Assembly: GCF_022549785.1 (NCBI RefSeq)
Contig: NZ_JAKZGO010000001.1
Location: forward strand, 268,100 to 332,099
DNA length: 64,000 nucleotides
Origin: Belliella alkalica
GTDB lineage: Bacteria > Bacteroidota > Bacteroidia > Cytophagales > Cyclobacteriaceae
Reading direction: 5' to 3'
The notes beneath the pieces are model-generated. The model saw only the letters and a program-made list of their open reading frames with translations. It was not told the DNA's origin and did not search any database. The number at the start of each line of letters is the position of its first letter. The first letter of the stretch is position 1. A program made the translations under genes and the position numbers. Positions 18,901 through 26,959 of this stretch are shown here, in pieces.

Positions 18901-19066
18901 CAAATTTTTGAGAAGAACTTCACTACAAAACGCTTCCATTTCATTGGTAGGTAGAAACTTAATGCTTTGGTCTAATGTGAAAAATATCGATCCCGATTCA
19001 GGTGTGGACAACCTCCAAACACCGTCAGTAAGAAATGTAGGTTTTAACATCAATGTAAGCTTCTAA
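15950..19066 (+). CDS. SusC/RagA-family TonB-linked outer-membrane transporter
   Basis: Protein of 1038 residues. A signal peptide ends at L-F-A-Q (about 28). A carboxypeptidase-regulatory-like (CarboxypepD_reg) beta-sandwich follows (about 32-115), then a TonB-dependent plug (about 120-235, with V-I-D-G-I-P and N-V-L-K-G-A-T-A-S-A-L-Y-G) and a 22-strand barrel ending in an aromatic residue (F-N-I-N-V-S-F). SusC proteins import substrates captured by their SusD lid, driven by TonB. The susD-like gene starts 11 bases after the stop. The divergent TetR gene, with an operator between, suggests ligand-controlled expression. No glycoside hydrolase accompanies it; the phosphatase-fold enzyme downstream hints that the substrate is not an ordinary glycan. 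Confidence 0.93.
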   Translation: MKNLYKCLFLLTIAMLSVLSNPRQLFAQDKMVAGSVIDDLGNPIPGVTVLVKNSSIGVVTDIDGKFNISVPESYDVLRFSYIGYITKEENIGNRSAFDIQLFPDVTDLESIVVTALGVEKSVKSLGYAVQEVDGNKLNKAREPNLINSLTGQVAGLQINNSTALFQDPAIRLRGAVPLIVIDGIPSTDNDFWKINADDVESINVLKGATASALYGAIGRNGALMITTKRGKKGTTVEVNSSTMFQPSYLVIPEVQTTYGNGDNGQYAYVNGSGSGTEGFGWIWGPRMDVPDPNTESGFVERPQYNSPIDPVTGERIPIPFISRGRNNIENFFQRGLISTNNINVTSGNDQGNFRLSASHVYQRGLVPNTDLNNSSFTVAGGYKLSEKLSADASLTYNRQYTENFPETPYGPENYLYNLVLWTGTDVDVRDLRDYWVSGQEGFQQKHFNNTYYNNPYFQAYEYLRGYHKDNTFGQVKLDYKANEDLTFTLRTGMNVYALERSDKEPKSYVKYGRVSRGNFYINNSAQINMNTDLIMSYTKQLGENFAINTNAGASNRFIRFRSESLNTDGLAIPNFYNVANSEQPLQGTNRMTREQINSVFGTVDLEFMNAIFLTVTGRNDWVSTLPVDNNSFFYPSVTLAGTISDFISFPKAIDFLKVRGGWSQVSDGRISSNPYSHIQAYNPGINWGGSPSLVFPAALINPDVKPETSDSFEFGLDSRFFGGKLGLDLTYFQIRDFNNLISVPVSEASGYSTRLENGAEFTRKGWELMLNANPISKTDFNWNIGLNLSTYKRVLTESFDGSDRFGNIQVGERTDQLFSNSQYQRTPEGRLIIGQNGFPIRDPYQRMMGFQNPDYLLGIQNTFNYKQFQLGFGFDGRIGGTIYSTTHEKMWWGGTHPGTVNQFRDDANNGISSYVADGVVVTGGNVSFDSFGNILEDTRTYAENERAVNYIAWNKTTLNAEYTHYFDASFIKLREVSLTYQFPNKFLRRTSLQNASISLVGRNLMLWSNVKNIDPDSGVDNLQTPSVRNVGFNINVSF

Positions 19067-19077
19067 TAAACAAAGTC

Positions 19078-20526
19078 ATGAAAACAAAAAACATTCTTAC
19101 GCTAATCCTGGCTTTTTCATTATTGATCTCTTGTCAATCTTTTGATGAACTACAGCTAGACCCAAATAGGCCTGTACAAGCAGAGCCAAGTTTGATCCTG
19201 ACAGCAATTGAAGCCAATGCATTTAACAACATTAGCACTGGTGCGGCATTGGCATCAAGACAATTGATTTTCACCAACTCCGCTTCTGACAATCAATATT
19301 ACGGCTGGCAAAGAGCTGGTTTTGGAGATTATGGCCAGCTTAGGCAAGTATTAAAATTGAGCCAAGAAGCTGAACGAACCAACAATAACAGCTACAAAGC
19401 TTTGGCCTTGTTCTTCCAATCTTACTATATCATCAAAATATCAAACTCTTTTGGTGATGTTCCTTTCAGTGATGCAATAAAAGGACAGGAAGGTAACTTC
19501 CTTCCCTCCTATGACTCTCAAGAAAGTATTTTCCTTCAGGTACTTGATGATTTGAAGACAGCAAATTCTCTATTGAGCGCAGAAAGTGGGGAAATCCTCG
19601 GAGATATCATCTACAATGGAAATCAAGATAAATGGAAAAGGTTGATAAATTCCTTTTCACTAAGAGTATTGATGAGTATGTCTATCAAAGAAGGAAATAT
19701 CAATGTAGCAGGAAGATTTGCCGAAATCATCAACAATCCTACATTGTATCCATTAATGAGAGGCAACCATGACAATGGAGCTTTGAGATTTTTGGACTTG
19801 GAGGGCAATAGATATCCATTCTTCAATTCCAACGACCTGAGAACAGCCTATTATATGGAAAAATCATTCGTAGATAGATTAAAATCTAAAAATGATCCAA
19901 GGCTTTTCAGTTATGCAGATAAAACAGCAAACGGACGAAATCTTGCAGACAATAATTTCAACGCTTATCAAGGAATGGGCGGTGCTCAACCATTGGCAGA
20001 AAACACCAATCAAATATTGTCAGGAGATGGATCCCCTATTGACGCAAGATATCATAGCGATCCTGAAAACCAATCCTCTCTTTTGATGGGGTATTCTGAA
20101 CTTGCATTCACAATTGCTGAAGCAGCACATCGCAATTGGATAGGTCTTGACGCTTCTCAATATTACGAATCAGCCATCAGGGCTTCCATGGAATTCAACG
20201 AGATTCCTGAGGCTGAAACCGAAAACTATCTAGCCCAAGATGCTGTCAAGTATTCTGTAAATGATGGATTGATAAAGATTTTGGAAGAAAAGCATACCTC
20301 CTTTTTCATGAATACAGGATGGGAAGCTTTTTTTAACCAAAGAAGAACTGGAATACCTACATTCAGTTTATCCAATCAAATAATCAACCCTGGAGGTATC
20401 CCAAAAAGATGGATGTATCCACAAAATGAAATTCAACTGAACCTCCAAAATATGAATGCAGCGCTTCAGCGGCAGTTCGGAGGACAAGATGATATCAATT
20501 CTGAAATGTGGTTGTTGAAACCATAG
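19078..20526 (+). CDS. SusD/RagB-like surface lipoprotein (SusD-like_2 type)
   Basis: Lipoprotein of 482 residues with a signal ending at L-L-I-S-C (C about 19). The body starts with D-P-N-R-P near residue 30 and has the TPR-like helical build of SusD-like_2 (PF12771-type) rather than classical SusD. It forms the extracellular lid of the SusC channel encoded just upstream and binds the substrate at the cell surface. SusD-like_2 proteins often pair with SusC in loci for non-polysaccharide or small ligands, so substrate prediction from family is weak. Translation is probably coupled to susC given the short gap. Confidence 0.88.
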   Translation: MKTKNILTLILAFSLLISCQSFDELQLDPNRPVQAEPSLILTAIEANAFNNISTGAALASRQLIFTNSASDNQYYGWQRAGFGDYGQLRQVLKLSQEAERTNNNSYKALALFFQSYYIIKISNSFGDVPFSDAIKGQEGNFLPSYDSQESIFLQVLDDLKTANSLLSAESGEILGDIIYNGNQDKWKRLINSFSLRVLMSMSIKEGNINVAGRFAEIINNPTLYPLMRGNHDNGALRFLDLEGNRYPFFNSNDLRTAYYMEKSFVDRLKSKNDPRLFSYADKTANGRNLADNNFNAYQGMGGAQPLAENTNQILSGDGSPIDARYHSDPENQSSLLMGYSELAFTIAEAAHRNWIGLDASQYYESAIRASMEFNEIPEAETENYLAQDAVKYSVNDGLIKILEEKHTSFFMNTGWEAFFNQRRTGIPTFSLSNQIINPGGIPKRWMYPQNEIQLNLQNMNAALQRQFGGQDDINSEMWLLKP

Positions 20527-20721
20527 TTTCACTATTATCTTAGATGAAGAGTCTAGCTCAAATTTAAATTTATTAAATTAAGCAATAAGGTCAGAGGAAA
20601 GAGGTAAAAGAAGCAATTTCGATTCCCTTTTTCCTTTGTTCATTTCTTAGTATTCTTCTTCAAAGTTTTTTTTGAAATTTTATGATTAACGTATACAAAG
20701 CAGTTTCTTTTAACAACACTT

Positions 20722-21972
20722 ATGAAAAAGTTTGCAATTACCCTATTTGCCATTTTTGGTTTTCAGCTCCATTCTTTAGCTCAGAATGAAAGCAAAAAAG
20801 TAGTCTTTATCATCTTGGATGGAATTTCTTATGATGTAATCAAAAATGTAGAAACTCCAAATATAGATCAAATCGCCTCTGCAGGTGGTTTTTCAAAAGC
20901 TTATGTGGGAGGTGATAAAGGTAGCTATTCTGAAACGCCGACTATTTCAGCCGTAGGATACAACAGCCTTTTGACTGGTACTTGGGTGAACAAACACAAC
21001 GTTTATGGAAACGAAATCAGGCGACCAAACTACCACTATTGGACTATTTTCAGGTTTTTGAAAGAAGCAAATCCCGAATCAAAAACAGCAATATTTTCCA
21101 CTTGGCTTGACAACAGAACCAAATTGATCGGCGAAAAACTAGATGCTACTGGCAATTTGGAATTGGATTATGCTTTTGATGGATTTGAGTTGGATACGAT
21201 AGCCTTTCCCCACGATTCGGAAAAAAGATACATCTTCAACATTGATGAATTGGTAAGCAAAGAAGCCTCAAAATATATCCGTGAAAATGGCCCTGATTTG
21301 AGTTGGGTGTACTTGGAATATCCTGACGATATGGGACACAGATATGGTGACAGTCCTCAACTGTTCGATGCAGTCAGAGAAGCAGATAGACAAACAGGAG
21401 AAATCTATCAGGCTGTGTTATCTAGAAAGGAAATGGGAGAAGATTGGCTGATTGTAGTCACAACAGATCATGGAAGACAACCTAATACAGGCTTGCATCA
21501 TGGAGGCCAATCGGACAGGGAGCGTGAAATTTGGGTTTCTACAAATGCCAAAGGACTAAATTCATATTTCAATGAAAAAGACGTCGCTATCGTAGATATT
21601 TTACCGACCATGATCAGACATTTGGGAATTTCGGTACCATCCGAGAATCTAGAGGAGATCGATGGAGTTCCTTTGATTGGACCGGTTTCGATTTATCATC
21701 CTCAAGTGAGAATCCATAAAAACAAAATTCAATTTACTTGGGAATTTCTTGGAGACAAAAATGAATCTATAGAGATTTGGGCTTCTTACAGTAATAAATT
21801 CAGGACTTCTGGAGATGCTGATGATTACAAGCTTATAGCAAAAGTGAAAGGGAGAAAAAGATCCTATTCGATCCCTTTAGAAGGAACCGAAAAAGAGCAA
21901 ATGAAGGTATTGTTCAAGGCCAAACATAATACTGTCAACAAATGGCTTGTTTCAAACAAAAAAGAAAAGTGA
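20722..21972 (+). CDS. Secreted alkaline-phosphatase-superfamily enzyme (nucleotide pyrophosphatase/phosphodiesterase-like)
   Basis: A 416-residue protein with a signal peptide cut near L-A-Q (21). The fold of type I phosphodiesterase/NPP and sulfatases is shown by the first metal-site motif V-V-F-I-I-L-D-G (D33), the nucleophile region E-T-P-T-I-S-A-V-G-Y-N-S-L-L-T-G (71-86), T-T-D-H-G (D249, H250) and H-H-G-G (H259, H260). These residues hold two zinc ions and a Thr/Ser nucleophile in the family. It likely hydrolyses a phosphate monoester or diester in the periplasm or at the surface. It lies 195 bases after the susD-like gene, same strand, so a phosphorylated ligand for the SusCD pair is possible. 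Exact substrate unknown. Confidence 0.8.
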   Translation: MKKFAITLFAIFGFQLHSLAQNESKKVVFIILDGISYDVIKNVETPNIDQIASAGGFSKAYVGGDKGSYSETPTISAVGYNSLLTGTWVNKHNVYGNEIRRPNYHYWTIFRFLKEANPESKTAIFSTWLDNRTKLIGEKLDATGNLELDYAFDGFELDTIAFPHDSEKRYIFNIDELVSKEASKYIRENGPDLSWVYLEYPDDMGHRYGDSPQLFDAVREADRQTGEIYQAVLSRKEMGEDWLIVVTTDHGRQPNTGLHHGGQSDREREIWVSTNAKGLNSYFNEKDVAIVDILPTMIRHLGISVPSENLEEIDGVPLIGPVSIYHPQVRIHKNKIQFTWEFLGDKNESIEIWASYSNKFRTSGDADDYKLIAKVKGRKRSYSIPLEGTEKEQMKVLFKAKHNTVNKWLVSNKKEK

Positions 21973-21973
21973 T

Positions 21974-22225
21974 ATGAAATTTTGGATGGACAGCTTTGGT
22001 TGGTTAGGGGCATTGTGCTTTTTGGTCTCGTATTTTCTATTGATTACTAAAAAATGGGAATCTACCAGCTACAAATACCATATTTCCAATATTCTGGGAG
22101 CTGTGTTTCTTGTTCTCAACACGCTGCATGACGCTTCTTTTCCCAGTGTTTTCATCAATGCCTGTTGGGGCGCAATTGCCGTCTATGGGATGATGGTGGA
22201 TAGGAAGAAAAAGCTAGATGTTTGA
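21974..22225 (+). CDS. Small membrane protein, CBU_0592-like
   Basis: An 83-residue protein with three hydrophobic segments (about 7-25, 37-55 and 57-75) and a basic tail (R-K-K-K-K). The pattern G-W-x-G-A-x-x-F-L-x-S-Y near the start and N-A-C-W-G-A-I-A-V-Y-G near the end matches the CBU_0592 family of small bacterial membrane proteins of unknown function. ATG 21974 is only one base after the stop of the phosphatase gene, so the two are co-transcribed; a TTG in frame 27 bases earlier is inside the upstream gene and rejected. Confidence 0.65.
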   Translation: MKFWMDSFGWLGALCFLVSYFLLITKKWESTSYKYHISNILGAVFLVLNTLHDASFPSVFINACWGAIAVYGMMVDRKKKLDV

Positions 22226-22577
22226 TTATCTTTTTATATTCTTTATTGAAAATGCACTATTCTCAGTCACCCAAACATTTACAAACAGATTAATTCTGAT
22301 AAAAACAAATACTATTGTCATTATGGATAATCATCATATCCATTACCAATCAATATCGGAGATAAGCTAAATCTGATTATTCTAGCGTTAATTGCAAAGT
22401 TCCTTATCTCCATATTATTTAATTATTAGGTAAGCAAAAAATTAATTTTAGAAGCTGAAAAAATTAAAATTGTATTGTAATAATTTTTATTTATTATATT
22501 TTTATGATGTTGACGAAATTTTAAAGCAAATTTCTCTCTAGAGCTATAGTAGTTCGCTATGTTTTTAAATACACCCT
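22226..22577. other. Intergenic region with terminator-like inverted repeat
   Basis: No gene. It holds a 7-bp hairpin at 22323-22343 (ATGGATA/TATCCAT) and 9-bp inverted arms GGAGATAAG (22358-22366) and CTTATCTCC (22403-22411), followed by AT-rich sequence. They could end the susC-susD-phosphatase transcript. The promoter of the next gene should lie in 22450-22577, but no clear -33/-7 pair was found. Confidence 0.4.
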
Positions 22578-23951
22578 ATGAAAATAATTAACGATAAGAT
22601 TTTTCCCAAATTTCTAGAACACTCTAATTCTTATCTAGTGGTTCTAACAGATACAAACGGGAAGATTTTATTCATTAACAATAAAGTAAAAAGTGTATTT
22701 GGTTCCGATGAAGAAGTTATAAAAAATAGCATATCACCAAGCATCGCTGTAGCAGATGAAGAAAGTTCATTAAATGGTTTTATCAAACAGTGTCTAGAAG
22801 ATCCTACAAAGACTTATGAAAATGTAGTAGAAACAATGGACAGCGAAGCGAAGTGTCAAATTTGGATCAAATGGGAAATATCTCCTATAATGGACGAAGA
22901 ACAAGTCATCGCAATTTCATTTTTAGGCCGTGATATATCTGAAAGCTACAGAAAAAGCGATGACCTTACTCAGCAAGACATTTTCCTACAATCCATATAT
23001 GACAATGCGAATACGGCTTATACTTGTGTAGACAAGGATTTGAAAATTGTTTTTAATAATAAAAAGGCAAAAGAAATTACCAAATCACTTTTTGGAAAGG
23101 AAGCTGAAATCGGAGATACCTGTATAGATTTTTATTTGGAAGATTTCAGGTCAGAATTCAAGTGTATCTTTTCAAAAGTTTTAACTGGAGAGTCAATCAT
23201 TCTGGAAAAATTTGACGGTGAAAACTGGTGGAAGTTTGTATTCAAACCTGTCATCAATGGATTGGGTGAGGTGATAGGCGTATCAAAAAGTGTTAGTGAC
23301 ATTAGCGATCAAAAACATAAAGAATCTATTATATTAGAAACGAAAAATAAATATCAAAATCTTATTGAAAATAGCCCTGGTATAATTTTTTCAATCAGCA
23401 ATGATGGGGTTTTTCAATTTGTTTCTGAAAGTATAGAATCTATATTGGGATTCAAAGTTGACGAAATTGAAAACAAATTATTTTCCCAATTTATTCATCC
23501 TAAAGATGCGCAGGATTGTTTCGAAATCATAAAGAATATTTATAAAACCAAGCAAAAAGTCTCGGGGGTAAAGTTTCGAGCATTACATAAAAATGGCAAT
23601 TATAAATGGTTGATTGCAAATGGTGGTCCTGTGACCAACAAAGACAACAAGACAGTGATCGCTACTGCTACTGCTATCGAAATAGATGAATTGATTCAAA
23701 GGGAAATGAAAATTTTGCGACAAAATGAAGCCCTGAAAAAAATCGCTTGGAACCAAAGCCATATTGTCAGAAAACCTGTAGCTAATATTCTAGGACTATG
23801 TGGACTATTGAAGGATGAAAATAAGTCAAATTTAGAAATAGAGCTTTTGATCGATTTGATTAGAGAGTCCGTTGAGGAACTTGATAAAGTCATTCATGAA
23901 AATGTCAGTTTAAGTGAAGATAATCAAAAAGAAAATCACTTTCCTATTTGA
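22578..23951 (+). CDS. Multi-PAS sensor protein ending in an H-box helix, no ATPase domain
   Basis: Cytoplasmic protein of 457 residues with three PAS domains (about 10-120, 130-250 and 255-375; the third has the PAS/PAC pattern with F-R-A-L-H-K-N-G-N-Y-K-W). They are followed by a histidine-kinase-like helix with H395 in S-H-I-V-R-K-P-V-A-N-I-L-G. The chain ends 62 residues later, so there is no room for a HATPase_c domain. The H-box is almost the same as that of the GAF-PAS protein at 13565-14668 (H-x-[IV]-R-K-P-[IV]-A-N-x-L-G), showing a shared module. Proteins of this build are common in Cytophagales and Flavobacteriia, but their mechanism is not established. No cognate kinase or regulator is visible nearby. 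Confidence 0.75.
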   Translation: MKIINDKIFPKFLEHSNSYLVVLTDTNGKILFINNKVKSVFGSDEEVIKNSISPSIAVADEESSLNGFIKQCLEDPTKTYENVVETMDSEAKCQIWIKWEISPIMDEEQVIAISFLGRDISESYRKSDDLTQQDIFLQSIYDNANTAYTCVDKDLKIVFNNKKAKEITKSLFGKEAEIGDTCIDFYLEDFRSEFKCIFSKVLTGESIILEKFDGENWWKFVFKPVINGLGEVIGVSKSVSDISDQKHKESIILETKNKYQNLIENSPGIIFSISNDGVFQFVSESIESILGFKVDEIENKLFSQFIHPKDAQDCFEIIKNIYKTKQKVSGVKFRALHKNGNYKWLIANGGPVTNKDNKTVIATATAIEIDELIQREMKILRQNEALKKIAWNQSHIVRKPVANILGLCGLLKDENKSNLEIELLIDLIRESVEELDKVIHENVSLSEDNQKENHFPI

Positions 23952-24203
23952 AAAAAAACTAAGAATTCCCTTCCATTCTCTTATATTAGCCTTGGGAAAT
24001 TTTCACCTACAGCGCTGAAGCTTAGTAAGCAGTCGATTGTATTTCCGAAACACTTGAGCTTAAGGCTTTTTATAGCTCATTGCACCTCGATTTGAAAATA
24101 TGGAAATTGCATCTGTGAAAACACCCTGAGTAAAACTGTTTGTAAACCTCGCTCCCTACAAGGCTAATTAATTCGGTGAGCTAAAAAATCTATAAAAAAA
24201 TAA

Positions 24204-25772
24204 ATGTCTGAAGACCAAAAACGCCAACTGGAAAGCAAACTCTGGGGAATAGCCAATCTTTTACGTGGCAAAGTCAGTGCAGACGATTACAGAGATTATA
24301 TCCTAGGCTTTATTTTCTACAAATACCTGAGCGAAAGACAGTACCTCTACGCAAATGGCTTACTCGAAACTGAGGAATTCAAAGACTATCTTACACTCAA
24401 AGACCCCGAATTGCTGGAAGCCATCAAAGATGAATCACTTCAGTCATTGGGCTATTTTCTCAAACCCGAAGAACTCTTCGCTTCCATCACCGCCAAAGGC
24501 AATGCCGCTACAGAGACGGATAGCAACTATATCCTCGAAGATCTCAAGGCCGTACTCAATCACATCGAGCAAAGCACAATGGGTACAGATTCCGAAGAGG
24601 ACTTCAATGACCTTTTCTCAGATATTGACCTAAGTTCAAACAAGATCGGAAGGACCGTGAAGGCCAGAAACGAGGTCGTCGTGCAAATCCTTAATCACCT
24701 CGATTCTATCGATTTCCGATTGGAGGACATCGAGTCTGATGTACTTGGCGATGCTTACGAGTACTTGATTGGGAAGTTTGCCGCTGGTGCTGGTAAGTCG
24801 GCAGGAGAATTCTACACCCCTCAGCAGGTGTCGAAGATTCTGGCAAAGCTAGTCAGCACAGACAAAGATAAACTCAAATCAGTCTATGACCCAACATGCG
24901 GATCGGGCTCCCTCCTACTCCGTGTGGCGAAGGAAGCTCAAGTAAGTGAGTTTTACGGGCAAGAACTCACCCGCACGACTTACAACTTGGCGCGAATGAA
25001 TATGATCCTTCATGGTGTACATTATAGACAGTTTGACATCAGACAGGATGATACTTTGGAAAATCCACAGCATCTCGATCAGCGCTTCGAGGCGATTGTG
25101 GCAAACCCTCCTTTTTCTGCACATTGGAAGGGAGACGACAACCCACTCTACAACAGTGACGAACGCTTCAGTCAGTATGGAAGGCTTGCACCAAAGACCA
25201 AAGCAGATTTTGCTTTTATGCAGCACATGCTCTTTCAGCTGGCTGACAATGGAATCATGGCGAGTGTATTCCCTCACGGAGTTCTCTTTCGTGGAGGTGC
25301 AGAAGGACTGATCCGACAGTACATGATCAAGGAGATGAATGTGCTTGATGCCGTGATCGGCCTTCCTGCCAATATTTTCTATGGAACGACGATTCCAACC
25401 TGTATTGTGGTCTTGAAAAAGTGCAGAAAGTTTGACGATAATATCGTCTTTATCGATGCAAGTAGTGACGAAAACTACATTAAGGTCGGCAACCAAAACG
25501 AGCTTCGAGACATCGATGTCGAGAAGATCATCGATACCTACAGAAACCGTGAGACTATAGACAAATACAGCTATGTAGCCTCACTAGAGGAGATTGCAGA
25601 AAATGACTACAACCTCAATATCCCCCGCTATGTGGATACTTTTGAGGAAGAAGAGCAAGTGGACTTGGATGCAACAGCAGCTGAGATACAGCAACTGGAC
25701 GCTGCCTTGAAAAGTAACGAGTCGGTACTAAAGGGATTTTGCGAAGAGTTGGGAATTAAAGCGCCGTTTTGA
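24204..25772 (+). CDS. hsdM: Type I restriction-modification DNA methyltransferase subunit HsdM
   Basis: The N6-adenine methyltransferase subunit, 522 residues. The N-terminal helical HsdM_N domain (about 5-150) begins with the usual L-E-S-K-L-W-G-I-A-N-L-L-R-G. The catalytic domain has the AdoMet motif D-P-T-C-G-S-G (229-235) and the methylation motif N-P-P-F (301-304). Together with HsdS it forms the M2S methylase that modifies the host site, and with HsdR the restriction complex. It opens the operon hsdM-hsdS-X-hsdR. By eye the gene is richer in G+C than the flanking PAS genes, consistent with arrival as an island. Confidence 0.95.
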   Translation: MSEDQKRQLESKLWGIANLLRGKVSADDYRDYILGFIFYKYLSERQYLYANGLLETEEFKDYLTLKDPELLEAIKDESLQSLGYFLKPEELFASITAKGNAATETDSNYILEDLKAVLNHIEQSTMGTDSEEDFNDLFSDIDLSSNKIGRTVKARNEVVVQILNHLDSIDFRLEDIESDVLGDAYEYLIGKFAAGAGKSAGEFYTPQQVSKILAKLVSTDKDKLKSVYDPTCGSGSLLLRVAKEAQVSEFYGQELTRTTYNLARMNMILHGVHYRQFDIRQDDTLENPQHLDQRFEAIVANPPFSAHWKGDDNPLYNSDERFSQYGRLAPKTKADFAFMQHMLFQLADNGIMASVFPHGVLFRGGAEGLIRQYMIKEMNVLDAVIGLPANIFYGTTIPTCIVVLKKCRKFDDNIVFIDASSDENYIKVGNQNELRDIDVEKIIDTYRNRETIDKYSYVASLEEIAENDYNLNIPRYVDTFEEEEQVDLDATAAEIQQLDAALKSNESVLKGFCEELGIKAPF

Positions 25773-25774
25773 TT

Positions 25775-26956
25775 ATGGAAAAAGTTTCTCCAAAATTACG
25801 TTTCTCGAACTTCTCAGATGTCTGGGAAAGTCAAAAAGTTAAGAAGTTCTATAAACTGATCTCAGGTCAACATTTAGGGCCGAGCGAATATTTTAACAAC
25901 CCTTCAAATCCAAGATCACTCCCTTATTTTACTGGACCATCAGACTTCACAAATGACCGCTTGAAATTGACAAAGTGGACAAACAAACAAAAGAATACGG
26001 CTATAGGGTCCGATATCTTATTCACTGTAAAAGGAAGCGGTGTTGGGACAATGATGTTTCTTCATTTACAAGAGATAGCTATTGGTCGGCAGCTTATGGC
26101 AATTCGTGGGGAAAACGGTAATACAAATTTTCTCTTCCAAAGATTGATGCCACTTCAAAGAAATTTCGTCGCATTGGCTAGTGGGAATATGATCCCTGGA
26201 CTCTCTAGAGGTGATATTTTAAATACAATCATCAGCTTCCCCTCCCTTCCTGAACAGCAAAAAATCGCATCCTTCCTCTCTTCGGTTGACGAGCGGATTG
26301 AGTTGCTAGAGCAGAAGAAGGAAAAGCTAGAAGCCTACAAAAAGGGTGTGATGCAGCAAATCTTCTCACAACAGATCAGATTCAAGCAAGACGATGGCTC
26401 TGAGTTTCCTGATTGGGAGGAGAGGAAGTTGGGGGAGGTAGTGAAAGTATTTTCTGGAGGAACACCAAAATCATCTGACCCAGATCTTTACGGGGGTGAT
26501 ATTCCATTTATTCGATCCGGTGAAATAAACGCAAGTGCGACAGAACTTACTTTGACGGAAAAAGGTCTGAAAAACTCGTCAGCAAAAATGGTAGAGAAAG
26601 GAGATCTTTTACTTGCTATTTACGGTGCTACCAGCGGAGAAGCTGGGATCTCCAAAATCAACGGTGCAATCAATCAAGCTATCCTTTGTATAAGGTGGGC
26701 TGGTGAAAATATGTTTCTGTTAAACTGGCTAAAGTTGAACAAAAATGCTCTGACTCAAAAGTACCTTCAAGGAGGTCAAGGCAATCTCTCAGGTGAAATC
26801 GTCAAATCATTTGAGCTGAATATTCCTAGCCGAGAAGAACAGATAAAAATAGCTGCATTCCTGAAATCCATTGACGAAAACCTTGAAACGCTTGACAGCC
26901 AAATCCAGGGCTTGCGCATTTGGAAGAAGGGGTTGTTGCAGCAGATGTTTGTGTAG
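25775..26956 (+). CDS. hsdS: Type I restriction-modification specificity subunit HsdS
   Basis: DNA-recognition subunit, 393 residues, with two target-recognition domains (about 10-155 and 210-350), each followed by a conserved coiled-coil spacer. The spacers start with L-P-E-Q-Q-K-I-A-S-F-L and R-E-E-Q-I-K-I-A-A-F-L and end with K-x-G-[VL]-[ML]-Q-Q-[IM]-F. The two halves recognise the two parts of a split target. ATG 25775 is two bases after the hsdM stop; a TTG at 25769 overlapping that stop is less likely. Both domains look intact, so the locus should have a defined bipartite site, which cannot be read from sequence alone. Confidence 0.93.
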   Translation: MEKVSPKLRFSNFSDVWESQKVKKFYKLISGQHLGPSEYFNNPSNPRSLPYFTGPSDFTNDRLKLTKWTNKQKNTAIGSDILFTVKGSGVGTMMFLHLQEIAIGRQLMAIRGENGNTNFLFQRLMPLQRNFVALASGNMIPGLSRGDILNTIISFPSLPEQQKIASFLSSVDERIELLEQKKEKLEAYKKGVMQQIFSQQIRFKQDDGSEFPDWEERKLGEVVKVFSGGTPKSSDPDLYGGDIPFIRSGEINASATELTLTEKGLKNSSAKMVEKGDLLLAIYGATSGEAGISKINGAINQAILCIRWAGENMFLLNWLKLNKNALTQKYLQGGQGNLSGEIVKSFELNIPSREEQIKIAAFLKSIDENLETLDSQIQGLRIWKKGLLQQMFV

Positions 26957-26959
26957 AAT

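Noticed and set aside
24915..25496. 193-codon antisense frame inside hsdM
   Set aside because: It lies fully within the conserved HsdM catalytic domain, and its translation shows no domain or signal; the frame is open because of the codon bias of hsdM.
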